Of a stretch of 43,494 nucleotides of DNA, positions 32,718-40,522 are shown one piece after another. Where the stretch lies: positions 1-43,494 of the forward strand of contig NZ_PPTT01000033.1 in assembly GCF_003339815.1 (NCBI RefSeq). Reading direction: 5' to 3'. The notes beneath the pieces were generated by a model. The model saw only the letters and a list, made by a program, of their open reading frames with translations. It did not search any database and was not told where the DNA came from. A program made the position numbers and the translations under genes. Position 1 is the first letter of the stretch. Every line of letters begins with the position of its first letter. This DNA comes from Eggerthella sinensis (GTDB lineage: Bacteria; Actinomycetota; Coriobacteriia; Coriobacteriales; Eggerthellaceae).

Positions 32718-33623
32718 TTAGAACATGAACACGCTGGTACCGGCGCTGTAGAACACCACGCGCATGCACACCGCGCCCACGAGCGCCGCCGCAACAGCCA
32801 CGGCCATCCACAGCGAGACGGAGGAGCGTCCCCTCCCCTTGCGCGAGGCCAGGAACGTGGCCGCCAGGGGAAGCACCGCGCCTACCAGCAGCACGCCCAC
32901 CCACATGACGGGCGCGAACTCGCCGGCGAACACGTTGGTTGCCGCCGTGACGTCCACCGCCGGCTTCATGGGATGCATCATCATGAACGAGCGTCCCACA
33001 TCGGCGAAAGCGGAGCCGCTCATCTGCAGCGCGATGGCGTACGCCGCCGTGGTAACCGCATTCACCACGGCGCCGATCACGGCGAACAGGCCGACAGAGG
33101 CGGGAAGAGCCGCGTCCTCGTCCGCAGAGGTCGCACCCGGAAGCAGGGCGAACGTCGCCGGGCCCAGCACGCAGGCGTTGCCCAGCACGTAGAGTATCCA
33201 GAACACGGAATCCCACGCCGGACGCGCCGCCATCATGTACGAGTGCGCCATGACGGCCACGAGCGCAGCCGACACCACGATGCCCACCACCGCGATCCAC
33301 GCGGGCACGCTGCCCCCGTCATCGGACTTGCGCAGCAGCACGAGGTAGACGACGGCCACTATGCCCAGCACCACGATAGCGATGAGCTCCTGCGTGATGC
33401 CGCTGGTCAGATGGCCGAAGCCGTTGAAGATGCGCTCCCAATGCTGCAGGTGGAAGAACACCGCGATGCCGCCCGCCACCAGCAGCACCGCCGAAACAAT
33501 CCATGCCGACATCTGGGCTTTCTTCCCCACGCCCTTCAGCGCGAACGCGCACTGGCTGGCGAAGAGCCCTGCCGACCACGCCACGAGCGTGGTGAAGATG
33601 ATCAAAGGCCACTGCAGTTCCAT
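32718..33623 (-). CDS. DmsC-like membrane anchor, operon 4 (C4)
   Basis: A 301-residue anchor with eight hydrophobic segments. It shares MELQWPL, FFHLQHWERIFNGFGHLTSGITQELIA and AHSYMMAARPAWDS with C1-C3, but the second half has diverged: the YFDPTHPTKAM loop is FMMMHPMKPAV and the end is FYSAGTSVFMF. The start overlaps the B4 stop as TAATG. It should donate menaquinol electrons to B4-A4. Confidence 0.9.
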   Translation of the reverse strand: MELQWPLIIFTTLVAWSAGLFASQCAFALKGVGKKAQMSAWIVSAVLLVAGGIAVFFHLQHWERIFNGFGHLTSGITQELIAIVVLGIVAVVYLVLLRKSDDGGSVPAWIAVVGIVVSAALVAVMAHSYMMAARPAWDSVFWILYVLGNACVLGPATFALLPGATSADEDAALPASVGLFAVIGAVVNAVTTAAYAIALQMSGSAFADVGRSFMMMHPMKPAVDVTAATNVFAGEFAPVMWVGVLLVGAVLPLAATFLASRKGRGRSSVSLWMAVAVAAALVGAVCMRVVFYSAGTSVFMF

Positions 33624-34258
33624 TACTCATCGCCTCCTTGCCAGGTACGGTTGCGCAGGATGTACACGAAGGAGGGGTTGTTCCCCACGTCGGGCAGATG
33701 GTGCACGTCGGCCTCGGACCACTCCCGGCTCGTCGCCGTGATGGGCTGGAACGTGCCCTCGGCGTCGGGCGGCCCCACGAACGTCTCGACGCCCTTCTCC
33801 AGGTCGCCGAAGAAACGGGCGCGGCCGCCGCACTGACGCACGCACTCGGGCAGCTCGCCCTGCGCGGTCTTCTGCTCGCACAGCGTGCACTTCTCCACCA
33901 CGCGTTCGCTCTCGTTGAGGTAGCGGACGCTGTAGGGGCAGGCCATGACGCAGAACTGGCAGCCGATGCACTTCGCCTTGTCCACCTGCACCGTGCCGTC
34001 CTCCAGCTTGTGCGAGGCGCCCGTCGGGCACACCTTCACGCACTCGGGATCGGCGCAGTGCTGGCAGGTCACCGGCAGGTAGTACATCTCCACGTCGGGG
34101 AAGTGCCCCGATCCGCCGGGTGTGGGGTTCGGGCCGATGCGCAGCACCTTGTTCCAGAACGCGCCCGGCGCGATATTGTTCACGATCTTGCACGACACCG
34201 AGCACGCCAAACACGAAACGCAGCGGTTGAGGTCGGTGGCGATTGCATACTGGGTCAT
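33623..34258 (-). CDS. Four-cluster Fe-S electron-transfer subunit, operon 4 (B4)
   Basis: A 211-residue DmsB-type subunit with CVSCLACSVSC, CQHCADPECVKVCP, CIGCQFCVMACP and CTLCEQ with CVRQC. It is the shortest of the four, with a brief A-contact tail ending VHHLPDVGNNPSFVYILRNRTWQGGDE, which is close to the B2 ending. It starts one base after the A4 stop and overlaps C4 by one base. Confidence 0.92.
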   Translation of the reverse strand: MTQYAIATDLNRCVSCLACSVSCKIVNNIAPGAFWNKVLRIGPNPTPGGSGHFPDVEMYYLPVTCQHCADPECVKVCPTGASHKLEDGTVQVDKAKCIGCQFCVMACPYSVRYLNESERVVEKCTLCEQKTAQGELPECVRQCGGRARFFGDLEKGVETFVGPPDAEGTFQPITATSREWSEADVHHLPDVGNNPSFVYILRNRTWQGGDE

Positions 34259-34259
34259 A

Positions 34260-37154
34260 TCACACCTCCTCCGGCTTCATCGGCATCCACGCCTTGAGGC
34301 GCGGGTCGTCGGGCTCCACGATGATGGGCGTACCGTCCTCCTGCGCGCAGGGGATCACGTTCCCGTCCGGGCAGTTCTCGGGCGTGGCCTTGTACACCTT
34401 CACCAGGTACCCGCGCAGCGTGGTCGCGCCGCTGATGGGGCACTGCGCCTGGTCGTCCACCAGCGCGTTGATGTTCGACAGCTCCCAGCCATGGCTCGGC
34501 GCGGGCAGCTCGGGGAACCACCAGCCATGGTCGGACTCGATCACGCCGGGGGCGATGCCGTAGAACAGGTCGGCGATAAGGCGCACCTTGCCGCGGCGCG
34601 ATTCGATCCAGCACCAATCGCCCTGCTCGATGCCCAGATCGGCTGCCGTTTCGGGGTTGATCTGGAACGTCGGTGCCACCGCTTGCTCGCGGGTGTAGGG
34701 CTGCTGACGGCCTTCGCTGTGGAAGAACACGGGGATGCGGCGGCCCGTCGTGATGACGATGGGGTACTCCTCGTACACGTCGGGCGTGGAGTACGGGCTT
34801 TCCTGCGGCTCGCGCACCACCGGCAGCTGTTCGCCGGGATGGTACGACTCGAGGATGGTGGACCACAGCTCGAACTTCGTCGTGGGGGTTTCCCAACCCG
34901 GCAGGCCATCGTGGCGCATGTAGCCCAGCAGGTGGCGGCGGTAGTAGCCGATGGGGCTCACCTTGCGCAGGTCCCACTGGCCGTGCTCCTGGTACTGCTG
35001 CTTGAAGTCGTCCCAGTCCTTGAATTCCAGCTTGTCGCCGTCAGGGCCGGGAATCTGCATGCCGTGCGTGGAGTGCAGGATGGCCAGCTCGTTCACCTGC
35101 TGCTCGTCGGGCCACTGCGTGTCGAGCCATTCCTTGGGCCAGAACGGCGGCGCCGTCTCGGCGCTCGTCGGCCACCAGGGAATGCCCATGTTCTTGAGGA
35201 TCTGGATGATCTGCGGGGTGTCCCAGCGCGCTTCGCCGAGGGGCTTCACGCAGGCCACCTGCGCGCCGAAGCCGCTCTCGCCGCCCTGCGAGATGCGCAG
35301 GTTGTCCACTTCGAGGAAGTGCGCGGCGGGCACGAGGATGTCGGCCAGCTCCACGGTGGGCGCATGCCACAGCTCGGCGGCCCAGTAGAAGTCGAGCGAC
35401 TTGAACGCCTCCCAGTTGCGCGTGGCGTTGCCGGAGTGATGGTGCGTGCCCGTCGAGGAGATCATCGAGCGGATGGGGTACGGCTTGCCCGTGAGGATCA
35501 TCTCGGTGGCGCTCGTCTGATCGTGATGGAACGCGGCGCCGCCGATGGTTTGGAACCACGGCAGCAGCGGGAACTTGTCGCCGCCCGCCACCTTCGCGCG
35601 CAGCTCAGGGTCTTGCTGCGGCGCGCCGAACGGCGTGGCGTAGTTGATGAACACGTTGTACAGGTAGTGCACCGACTCGCCGCCGCGGTTGCCGCCCGGC
35701 GTGTCGAGGTTGCCCGTGAGCGCCGACAGGATGAGCGGGATGCGCGTGGCCTGGATGGCATTGCCCGCGTGCTCGAGCGCCAGCTGGTACTGGATGCCGC
35801 CCTGCATGAGCTTGCAGCCGTACTCCTGCGCCGCCTCGCGGATGACGCTCGGATCGACCCAGCAGTGCTCGGCCGTCTTCTCCACATCCCATTCGGCAAT
35901 GCGGTCGCAGAATTCCTGGAACGTCGGAGTGGCCTTCACCGTGCGGCCGTCCTTGAGCTGCACCTCGTAGGTGCCGTCGAGCGCCGGGTCGATGTCAACC
36001 TGGAAGCCCGGGTCCTCAACGAGGTAGCCCTCGCCGTGCTTCGTCATCTTCGTGGGCTTGACGTACTCCCCCTCGCCTTCCCACAGCGCCGTTTCGGCAT
36101 CGAAGTAGGTCAGACGATCGTGTTTCTTGTCCCACACCATGAAGCGTTGCGGGCTGCCGCCCTCCTTCACGTCCGACTCCTTCAGCAGCTGCGTGCGGAT
36201 GTTCAGCGGGTAGCTTTGGTTTTCCAGCACGGCGGTCCACTCGAAGCCGCTCGGATCAAGGTCGGCGACGTGCAGGAAGGGGCCGTCGGTCCACTTCTTC
36301 GCGAACAGCTCGTCGTAGGACTTCATCTCGTTCACGATGACGTTGAGCATAGCCACGCCGAACGCGTCGTCGGTGCCGGGGCGCAGGTTCACCCAGATGT
36401 CGGCCTCTTTGCCGAGGTTCTGCAAGCGCGGACCCACGCAGATGGACTTACGGGCGTTCACCTGGGCGTCCACGGTCACGCGGTTCGCGTTGTCGTAGTT
36501 GGACACCTCCTGGTTCGTGCCCCACTGGAAGAACACTTCCACGCCGTCGTTGAGCGAGGTCCAGTGCGCGGGGAAGCAGGTCATGGCGCCGGACTCGCAG
36601 CGCGGGCCCTTGCACACCTGACCGGCCGTGCAGCCGCCGTTGGGGCTGCCCACGTAGTAGCCGAACATCATGGAGCCGTAGCTGGTGATACGGCTCGTGC
36701 CGTGCAGCGATTTGATGGACGGCCCGCCGTACTTGTCGATGCTCTCCTGGAAGCCCTTCGCGCCCGCTTCGATGGCCTCGTCCCAGCTGATGCGCACCCA
36801 GCCCGGGTCCTCGCCCTTCGGATTCGTGCGCTTCATGGGGTAGCGCAGCCGGTCGGGATGGTAGAGCGCCTGCATGGCGGACTTGCCCTTCGCGCACAGG
36901 TTGCCGCGGCTCGTGATGGCGCTTTCGTCCCCCGTGATGTCGATGACGCGACCGTCCTGCACCCACACCCATGTGCCGCATTCCATCTTGCCGCAGGCGC
37001 GACAATGGCTGCGAATCTTTTGCACCGAGCTGGTCGTTTCGGCCGTACCCTCCGCGAGCGCCGCCGGGGCGCCGGCCGAAGCCGCACCCAACGCAACGCT
37101 CGAGACTGCGGCGGCTTTCACGAACGTTCGGCGCGTGCAGTTCAATTGTTTCAT
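34260..37154 (-). CDS. Tat-exported molybdopterin oxidoreductase, operon 4 (A4)
   Basis: A 964-residue DMSO reductase-superfamily subunit. CTRRTFVKA (6-14) is the Tat signal; Fe-S ligands are Cys51/54/59/87; GTSRITSYGSMMF (152-164) and QVCKGPR (179-185, Cys181 likely Mo ligand) define the active-site region. It departs from A1-A3 near the C-terminal cofactor domain: FFHSEGRQQPYTREQAVAPT replaces FHSEHRQLPWCRELWPAPR, losing the His, Trp and Cys. ATG 37154 is preferred over 37181 because GGAGGAGGGGG precedes it and the signal begins there. It is paired with a LysR gene rather than a membrane LuxR, so both the substrate and its sensing probably differ. Confidence 0.92.
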   Translation of the reverse strand: MKQLNCTRRTFVKAAAVSSVALGAASAGAPAALAEGTAETTSSVQKIRSHCRACGKMECGTWVWVQDGRVIDITGDESAITSRGNLCAKGKSAMQALYHPDRLRYPMKRTNPKGEDPGWVRISWDEAIEAGAKGFQESIDKYGGPSIKSLHGTSRITSYGSMMFGYYVGSPNGGCTAGQVCKGPRCESGAMTCFPAHWTSLNDGVEVFFQWGTNQEVSNYDNANRVTVDAQVNARKSICVGPRLQNLGKEADIWVNLRPGTDDAFGVAMLNVIVNEMKSYDELFAKKWTDGPFLHVADLDPSGFEWTAVLENQSYPLNIRTQLLKESDVKEGGSPQRFMVWDKKHDRLTYFDAETALWEGEGEYVKPTKMTKHGEGYLVEDPGFQVDIDPALDGTYEVQLKDGRTVKATPTFQEFCDRIAEWDVEKTAEHCWVDPSVIREAAQEYGCKLMQGGIQYQLALEHAGNAIQATRIPLILSALTGNLDTPGGNRGGESVHYLYNVFINYATPFGAPQQDPELRAKVAGGDKFPLLPWFQTIGGAAFHHDQTSATEMILTGKPYPIRSMISSTGTHHHSGNATRNWEAFKSLDFYWAAELWHAPTVELADILVPAAHFLEVDNLRISQGGESGFGAQVACVKPLGEARWDTPQIIQILKNMGIPWWPTSAETAPPFWPKEWLDTQWPDEQQVNELAILHSTHGMQIPGPDGDKLEFKDWDDFKQQYQEHGQWDLRKVSPIGYYRRHLLGYMRHDGLPGWETPTTKFELWSTILESYHPGEQLPVVREPQESPYSTPDVYEEYPIVITTGRRIPVFFHSEGRQQPYTREQAVAPTFQINPETAADLGIEQGDWCWIESRRGKVRLIADLFYGIAPGVIESDHGWWFPELPAPSHGWELSNINALVDDQAQCPISGATTLRGYLVKVYKATPENCPDGNVIPCAQEDGTPIIVEPDDPRLKAWMPMKPEEV

Positions 37155-37290
37155 TCCCCCTCCTCCACTTGAATCGTTCACTCTTTGTTTGTACTATTTG
37201 ACGGATGCCCGTCGCGGTCATCGTACTGAGCTGAGGGGGCATGCTCAAACGACATGCTTGCAAGCTCGTATTCCAGGGGGGAATGACAGC
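37155..37290. promoter_or_regulatory. Divergent control region, A4/LysR
   Basis: 136 bases with no gene. GCTTGCAAGC (37256-37265) is a perfect palindrome 25 bases before the LysR start. CATGCT-like half-sites nearby (around 37240 and 37253) could be LysR contacts. AGGGGGGAA serves as the LysR ribosome-binding site. Confidence 0.45.
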
Positions 37291-38202
37291 ATGCACTTTT
37301 CGTACCTGCGGGAATTCATCGAAATCGTGTTCTGCCGAAACTTCAGCGAAGCCGCGCGCAAGCTGAACACCGCGCAATCGACGCTGAGCAAGCACGTGCT
37401 GGCTTTGGAGAAGGAATGCGGGGCCGAACTGCTGGTTCGTTCGAGCGCCCACGTGCGCCTGACGCCCGAGGGGCGCATCCTGTTCGAGGAGGCCACCGAC
37501 ATCATCGAGGCGCACGACCGCGCGTTGCGACGCATCGCCGACCTCAAGCAGTGCCCGCCCATCATGGTGGGTGGCCTGTACCTCAACACGCACATTCTGG
37601 GGTTCATCAGCTCCATCACCGCACAGCAGAAGAAGCTGGGGAAGCCGTTGTCGCTGCGCTACAGCGACGATCACCATCGCTCGTTCGTCGACCTCGTGCG
37701 CGATGGCTCGCTCGACGTGGCGTTCACCATGCTCGACCACGAGACGCCGCTGCCGAAGGGCGTGGAGGTGCTGCACCTCTTCGACGACCCGCTTGTGGCC
37801 ATCATGGCCGACGACCATCCGCTCGCACGCAAGGACGCCATCGCGCTTGCCGACTTCGACCAGCGCAAGATGCTCTCGCCCGCAGGCGCCTACTCCATCG
37901 CGGGTGCCGAGCTTGCGCGCGCCCTGTTCGCGCGGCATGGGGTGCAGCCCATCTACAACTCGGTGTTCCTCGAGTCCATCCACGAGTTTCCCACGCTCGA
38001 CATCGCCGATAACCTGCTGATTCTCGAGCAGTCCATCCAAAAGCAGCAGCCCCTCACCGACGCGTACCGCGTGCTTCCCTTCGTGGACGAGGATGCCTGC
38101 TTCCCGTTCTATGCGCTGTACCGGACGGGGGCGCGCCCCGAGTCGCTCGCGCGCTTCCTGACCGCGCTCGAGGAAGAAGCGCGCCTGTTCCAGGAACGGT
38201 AA
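37291..38202 (+). CDS. LysR-type transcriptional regulator of operon 4
   Basis: A 303-residue regulator with the winged HTH at 1-62 (NFSEAARKLNTAQSTLSKHVLALEK is the recognition region) and a periplasmic-binding-like effector domain from about 90 (PIMVGGLYLNTH through IVSDGSLDVAF-like DGSLDVAF). The ATG at 37291 is fixed by AGGGGGGAA and by the start of the HTH; the open frame from 36874 overlaps A4 and is rejected. It is divergent from A4, the classic arrangement for a LysR regulator and its target. LysR proteins sense soluble cytoplasmic ligands, in contrast to the membrane LuxR proteins beside operons 1-3. Confidence 0.93.
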   Translation: MHFSYLREFIEIVFCRNFSEAARKLNTAQSTLSKHVLALEKECGAELLVRSSAHVRLTPEGRILFEEATDIIEAHDRALRRIADLKQCPPIMVGGLYLNTHILGFISSITAQQKKLGKPLSLRYSDDHHRSFVDLVRDGSLDVAFTMLDHETPLPKGVEVLHLFDDPLVAIMADDHPLARKDAIALADFDQRKMLSPAGAYSIAGAELARALFARHGVQPIYNSVFLESIHEFPTLDIADNLLILEQSIQKQQPLTDAYRVLPFVDEDACFPFYALYRTGARPESLARFLTALEEEARLFQER

Positions 38203-38246
38203 CGGCGGGGGGGGGGCTGCAACCATCCCAAAGTTTTTTTGCCCGC

Positions 38247-38275
38247 TTGACACGTGAGCGGCGCGCGCCTATCAT
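38247..38275 (+). promoter_or_regulatory. Sigma-70-type promoter of the second TorD-NapGH operon
   Basis: TTGACA (38247-38252), exactly 17 bases, then TATCAT (38270-38275): the best promoter in the window. Transcription should begin near 38282, giving a leader of about 130 bases. Confidence 0.8.
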
Positions 38276-38320
38276 GCCGAATTGGGGAGTCCGCCCCTGC
38301 GCCGTACCGCGCGGGACGCG

Positions 38321-38397
38321 GACATTGTTTGCAAAAGTAGGAGCCTCAGGGGTGAGGTTCGCGATGCCGTGCGCGCATCGTAGATGCAAACAATGTC
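38321..38397 (+). ncRNA. Structured 5' leader, three-way junction candidate
   Basis: A perfect 13-bp closing stem (38321-38333 with 38385-38397) encloses 51 bases that fold into two further hairpins, CCTCA/TGAGG and CGATGC/GCATCG. It ends a few bases before the GAGGGG ribosome-binding site of the gene at 38413. It could be a riboswitch or protein-binding leader; I do not recognise a known class. Confidence 0.55.
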
Positions 38398-38412
38398 TGA
38401 CGAGGGGCGATT

Positions 38413-39141
38413 ATGACTCACGATTCCACGAATCTCAATCTCGCACACCATGCCGAAACCGACGAGGCCCACGAGGCCGCCAGCCGCGTTGACGAGCGGC
38501 CGGCCGACGAACGCACGGACGAGCTGCTCACCACCATGGCACCGCGTCGCGCCGTGCTGCTTGCCATCCTGGCGCAGTGCCGCGAGGCGCAGCCCGTTGC
38601 CGCGGTGAACGCGCACGTCGATGAGCTGCAGAAACACAACTTCTCGGTATACAGCGCCGCGAACCTGTGCACCCTGCTCGAGCGCGCCGGAGCGCTCGAG
38701 CGCGTGACCGACGACGGCGAGCCCGCCGAACAGGTTGACCTCGAGCCGCAGACGGTGGTAGTGGACGGCGTGGAGTACCTTGAGGCGCGCGAGCCGCTCG
38801 AAACCTTCTGGCGCACCACCGAGGCGGGGCTTCGCGCGCTCGAGGCGGACAAGCCGCTCGAACGCCTGCGCGAACTGCTCGAACAGGATGCGGCGTACGA
38901 GGACATCTACGCGCGCATCCTCACCCTGTGCGCTGCCGAGGGCGGCGCCACCACCTCCTCCATCAACGACGCCGTGGATCACGACCCGCTCGTGCAGCAA
39001 CCGCGCCTGTACGGCCCGCACTTCGTGGACCGTCTGGAAAAGTGCGGCGCGCTGATCTGGCAGAGCACCTGGGTCACCACCGAAGTCGGCCGCGCCGCTC
39101 TGGCGTGGCTCGCCCCCGCAACCGCTGACGAGAAGGAGTAA
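38413..39141 (+). CDS. Tandem winged-helix-like protein heading the TorD-NapGH operon
   Basis: A 242-residue soluble protein I do not recognise by family. It appears to be an internal duplication. One half (about 42-140) has ILAQC, LLERAGALERV and FWRTTEAGLRAL; the other (about 155-235) has ILTLC, DRLEKCGALIW and TWVTTEVGRAAL. The helix-rich pattern ending in a Trp-x-Thr-Thr-Glu-x-Gly turn is winged-helix-like, so DNA or protein binding is possible. The first 40 residues are acidic and His-rich. GAGGGG precedes the ATG. It lies 2 bases before the TorD gene, so its role is probably tied to molybdoenzyme maturation or control. Confidence 0.75.
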   Translation: MTHDSTNLNLAHHAETDEAHEAASRVDERPADERTDELLTTMAPRRAVLLAILAQCREAQPVAAVNAHVDELQKHNFSVYSAANLCTLLERAGALERVTDDGEPAEQVDLEPQTVVVDGVEYLEAREPLETFWRTTEAGLRALEADKPLERLRELLEQDAAYEDIYARILTLCAAEGGATTSSINDAVDHDPLVQQPRLYGPHFVDRLEKCGALIWQSTWVTTEVGRAALAWLAPATADEKE

Positions 39142-39143
39142 CC

Positions 39144-39857
39144 ATGACCGAGACCATCGCACCTGCCGCCGCGCCCGCCGCCGACGAGGCGACCCTGCAC
39201 GACCTCATCAAGCTCAATCAGCAGCGCGCGGCCACGTACGGCCTGCTCTCGCGGCTGTATCGCGTGGAAATCGATGGCGCCCTGCTCGACGAGCTGCGCG
39301 CCATGCGCTTCCCCGCGAACACGGGCAACGCCGACGTGGACGAGGGCTACCGCCTCATGGCCACGTACCTGAGCAACACCTGGGACAACAGCGTGACCGA
39401 CCTCGCCGTCGATTACACGCGCACGTTCATCGGACACGGCGTGGACGCGTTCTCGGCCGCCTACCCGTTCGAAAGCGTATACACCTCCGAGAAGCGCCTG
39501 CTCATGCAGGAGGCGCGCGACGAAGTGCTGGCCATCTACCGCGCCTGCGGGCTGGACAAGCAGGACAGCTGGAAGGAGGGCGAAGACCACATCGCCCTCG
39601 AGCTGGAATTCGAGCAGATCCTCATCAACCGCACGGTGGAGGCGCTCGAGCGCGGCGACGAAGAAGCGGCGTTCGAGCTGCTCACCACGCAGAAGAACTT
39701 CCTCGACGACCACCTGGCGGCCTGGTCTCCCATGCTGACGTCCGACATGAAGCGCTTCGCCAGCACCGATCTGTACCGCGGCCTGGCACACCTTACCGAC
39801 GGCTTTTTAGAGACCGACCTGCTGTTCCTCGAAGACCTGCTCGTGGTCGAGGAGTAG
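39144..39857 (+). CDS. TorD-family molybdoenzyme chaperone (2)
   Basis: A 237-residue paralogue of the chaperone at 7212. The family motif appears as EGEDHIALELEFEQIL, preceded by DYTRTFIGHG and PFESVYTSE. An Ala/Pro-rich N-terminal extension of about 15 residues distinguishes it. It should bind Tat signals or apo-enzyme of Mo subunits in the cytoplasm. GAAGGAG overlaps the preceding stop, indicating coupled translation. Two TorD genes for at least four Mo enzymes in the window suggests shared or specialised clients, which sequence does not resolve. Confidence 0.9.
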   Translation: MTETIAPAAAPAADEATLHDLIKLNQQRAATYGLLSRLYRVEIDGALLDELRAMRFPANTGNADVDEGYRLMATYLSNTWDNSVTDLAVDYTRTFIGHGVDAFSAAYPFESVYTSEKRLLMQEARDEVLAIYRACGLDKQDSWKEGEDHIALELEFEQILINRTVEALERGDEEAAFELLTTQKNFLDDHLAAWSPMLTSDMKRFASTDLYRGLAHLTDGFLETDLLFLEDLLVVEE

Positions 39858-39862
39858 CAACC

Positions 39863-40513
39863 ATGGAGAACAACGCACCGAAGAGTACGAAGCGCGTAGC
39901 CGGCATGAGCAGGCGCACGCTGTGTTTGGGAGCGGGAGGCGCCGCCGTCATGCTGGGTTTGGGCGGACTCAAGTACGTGGGGTCGAACTCCATCGTACGC
40001 CCTCCGGGCGGTCAGGACGAAGAGCGGCTCATCTCGGCGTGCATCCGCTGCGAGAAATGCTACGAGATATGCCCGCGCGACGTGATTGCCCCCGCCCATA
40101 TCGAGGACGGCGTGCTGAACATGCGCACGCCCACGTTCGACTTCTCCGCGAGCTGGTGCGACTGGTGCGCCGACGAGCACGGCGGGCAACCGCTGTGCGT
40201 GCAAGCCTGCCCCACCGAGGCGCTCAAGCTGCCCGCCGACGCCACGGCCGAGAGCACCATCATCGGCAAGGCGGTCATCAACCAGGATTGGTGCCTGGCG
40301 TACAAGCTCACGGGGTGCCGCTTCTGCTACGACGCGTGTCCCTATGAGGCCATGGAGCTTGACGAGAACAACCGCCCCATCGTGCTCACCGACACGTGCA
40401 ACGGGTGCGGCGCGTGCGAGAGCGTGTGCGTGTCGCTGCAGAACGGTTCGATTTCGGAAGGCGCCACCGCGCGCGCCATCGTCGTGCATCCGCTCGACGA
40501 GGTTGAAGGGTAA
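39863..40513 (+). CDS. Tat-exported four-cluster ferredoxin, NapG-like (2)
   Basis: A 216-residue NapG/MauM-type ferredoxin. Tat motif SRRTLCLGA (16-24) is followed by a hydrophobic stretch to 40. Clusters: Cys60/63/66/70; Cys99/102/112/116, where the second site has an insertion between its middle Cys (CADEHGGQPLC); the CLAYKLTGCRFCYDACP site; and CNGCGACESVC, which lacks the usual following Pro. VRPPG after the signal is shared with the paralogue at 7924. It should take electrons from NapH (9 bases downstream) to an unknown exported acceptor. Confidence 0.9.
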   Translation: MENNAPKSTKRVAGMSRRTLCLGAGGAAVMLGLGGLKYVGSNSIVRPPGGQDEERLISACIRCEKCYEICPRDVIAPAHIEDGVLNMRTPTFDFSASWCDWCADEHGGQPLCVQACPTEALKLPADATAESTIIGKAVINQDWCLAYKLTGCRFCYDACPYEAMELDENNRPIVLTDTCNGCGACESVCVSLQNGSISEGATARAIVVHPLDEVEG

Positions 40514-40522
40514 GGGATACGC

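Noticed and set aside
12768-37154. Naming A1-A4 as DMSO, nitrate, arsenate or catechol enzymes
   Set aside because: The superfamily is clear but no residue pattern visible here fixes the substrate; the catechol-dehydroxylase likeness rests on organisation and taxon only.
38203-38246. T-run near 38234 as an intrinsic terminator of LysR
   Set aside because: The preceding G-run has no matching C-rich arm close enough to form a stable hairpin.
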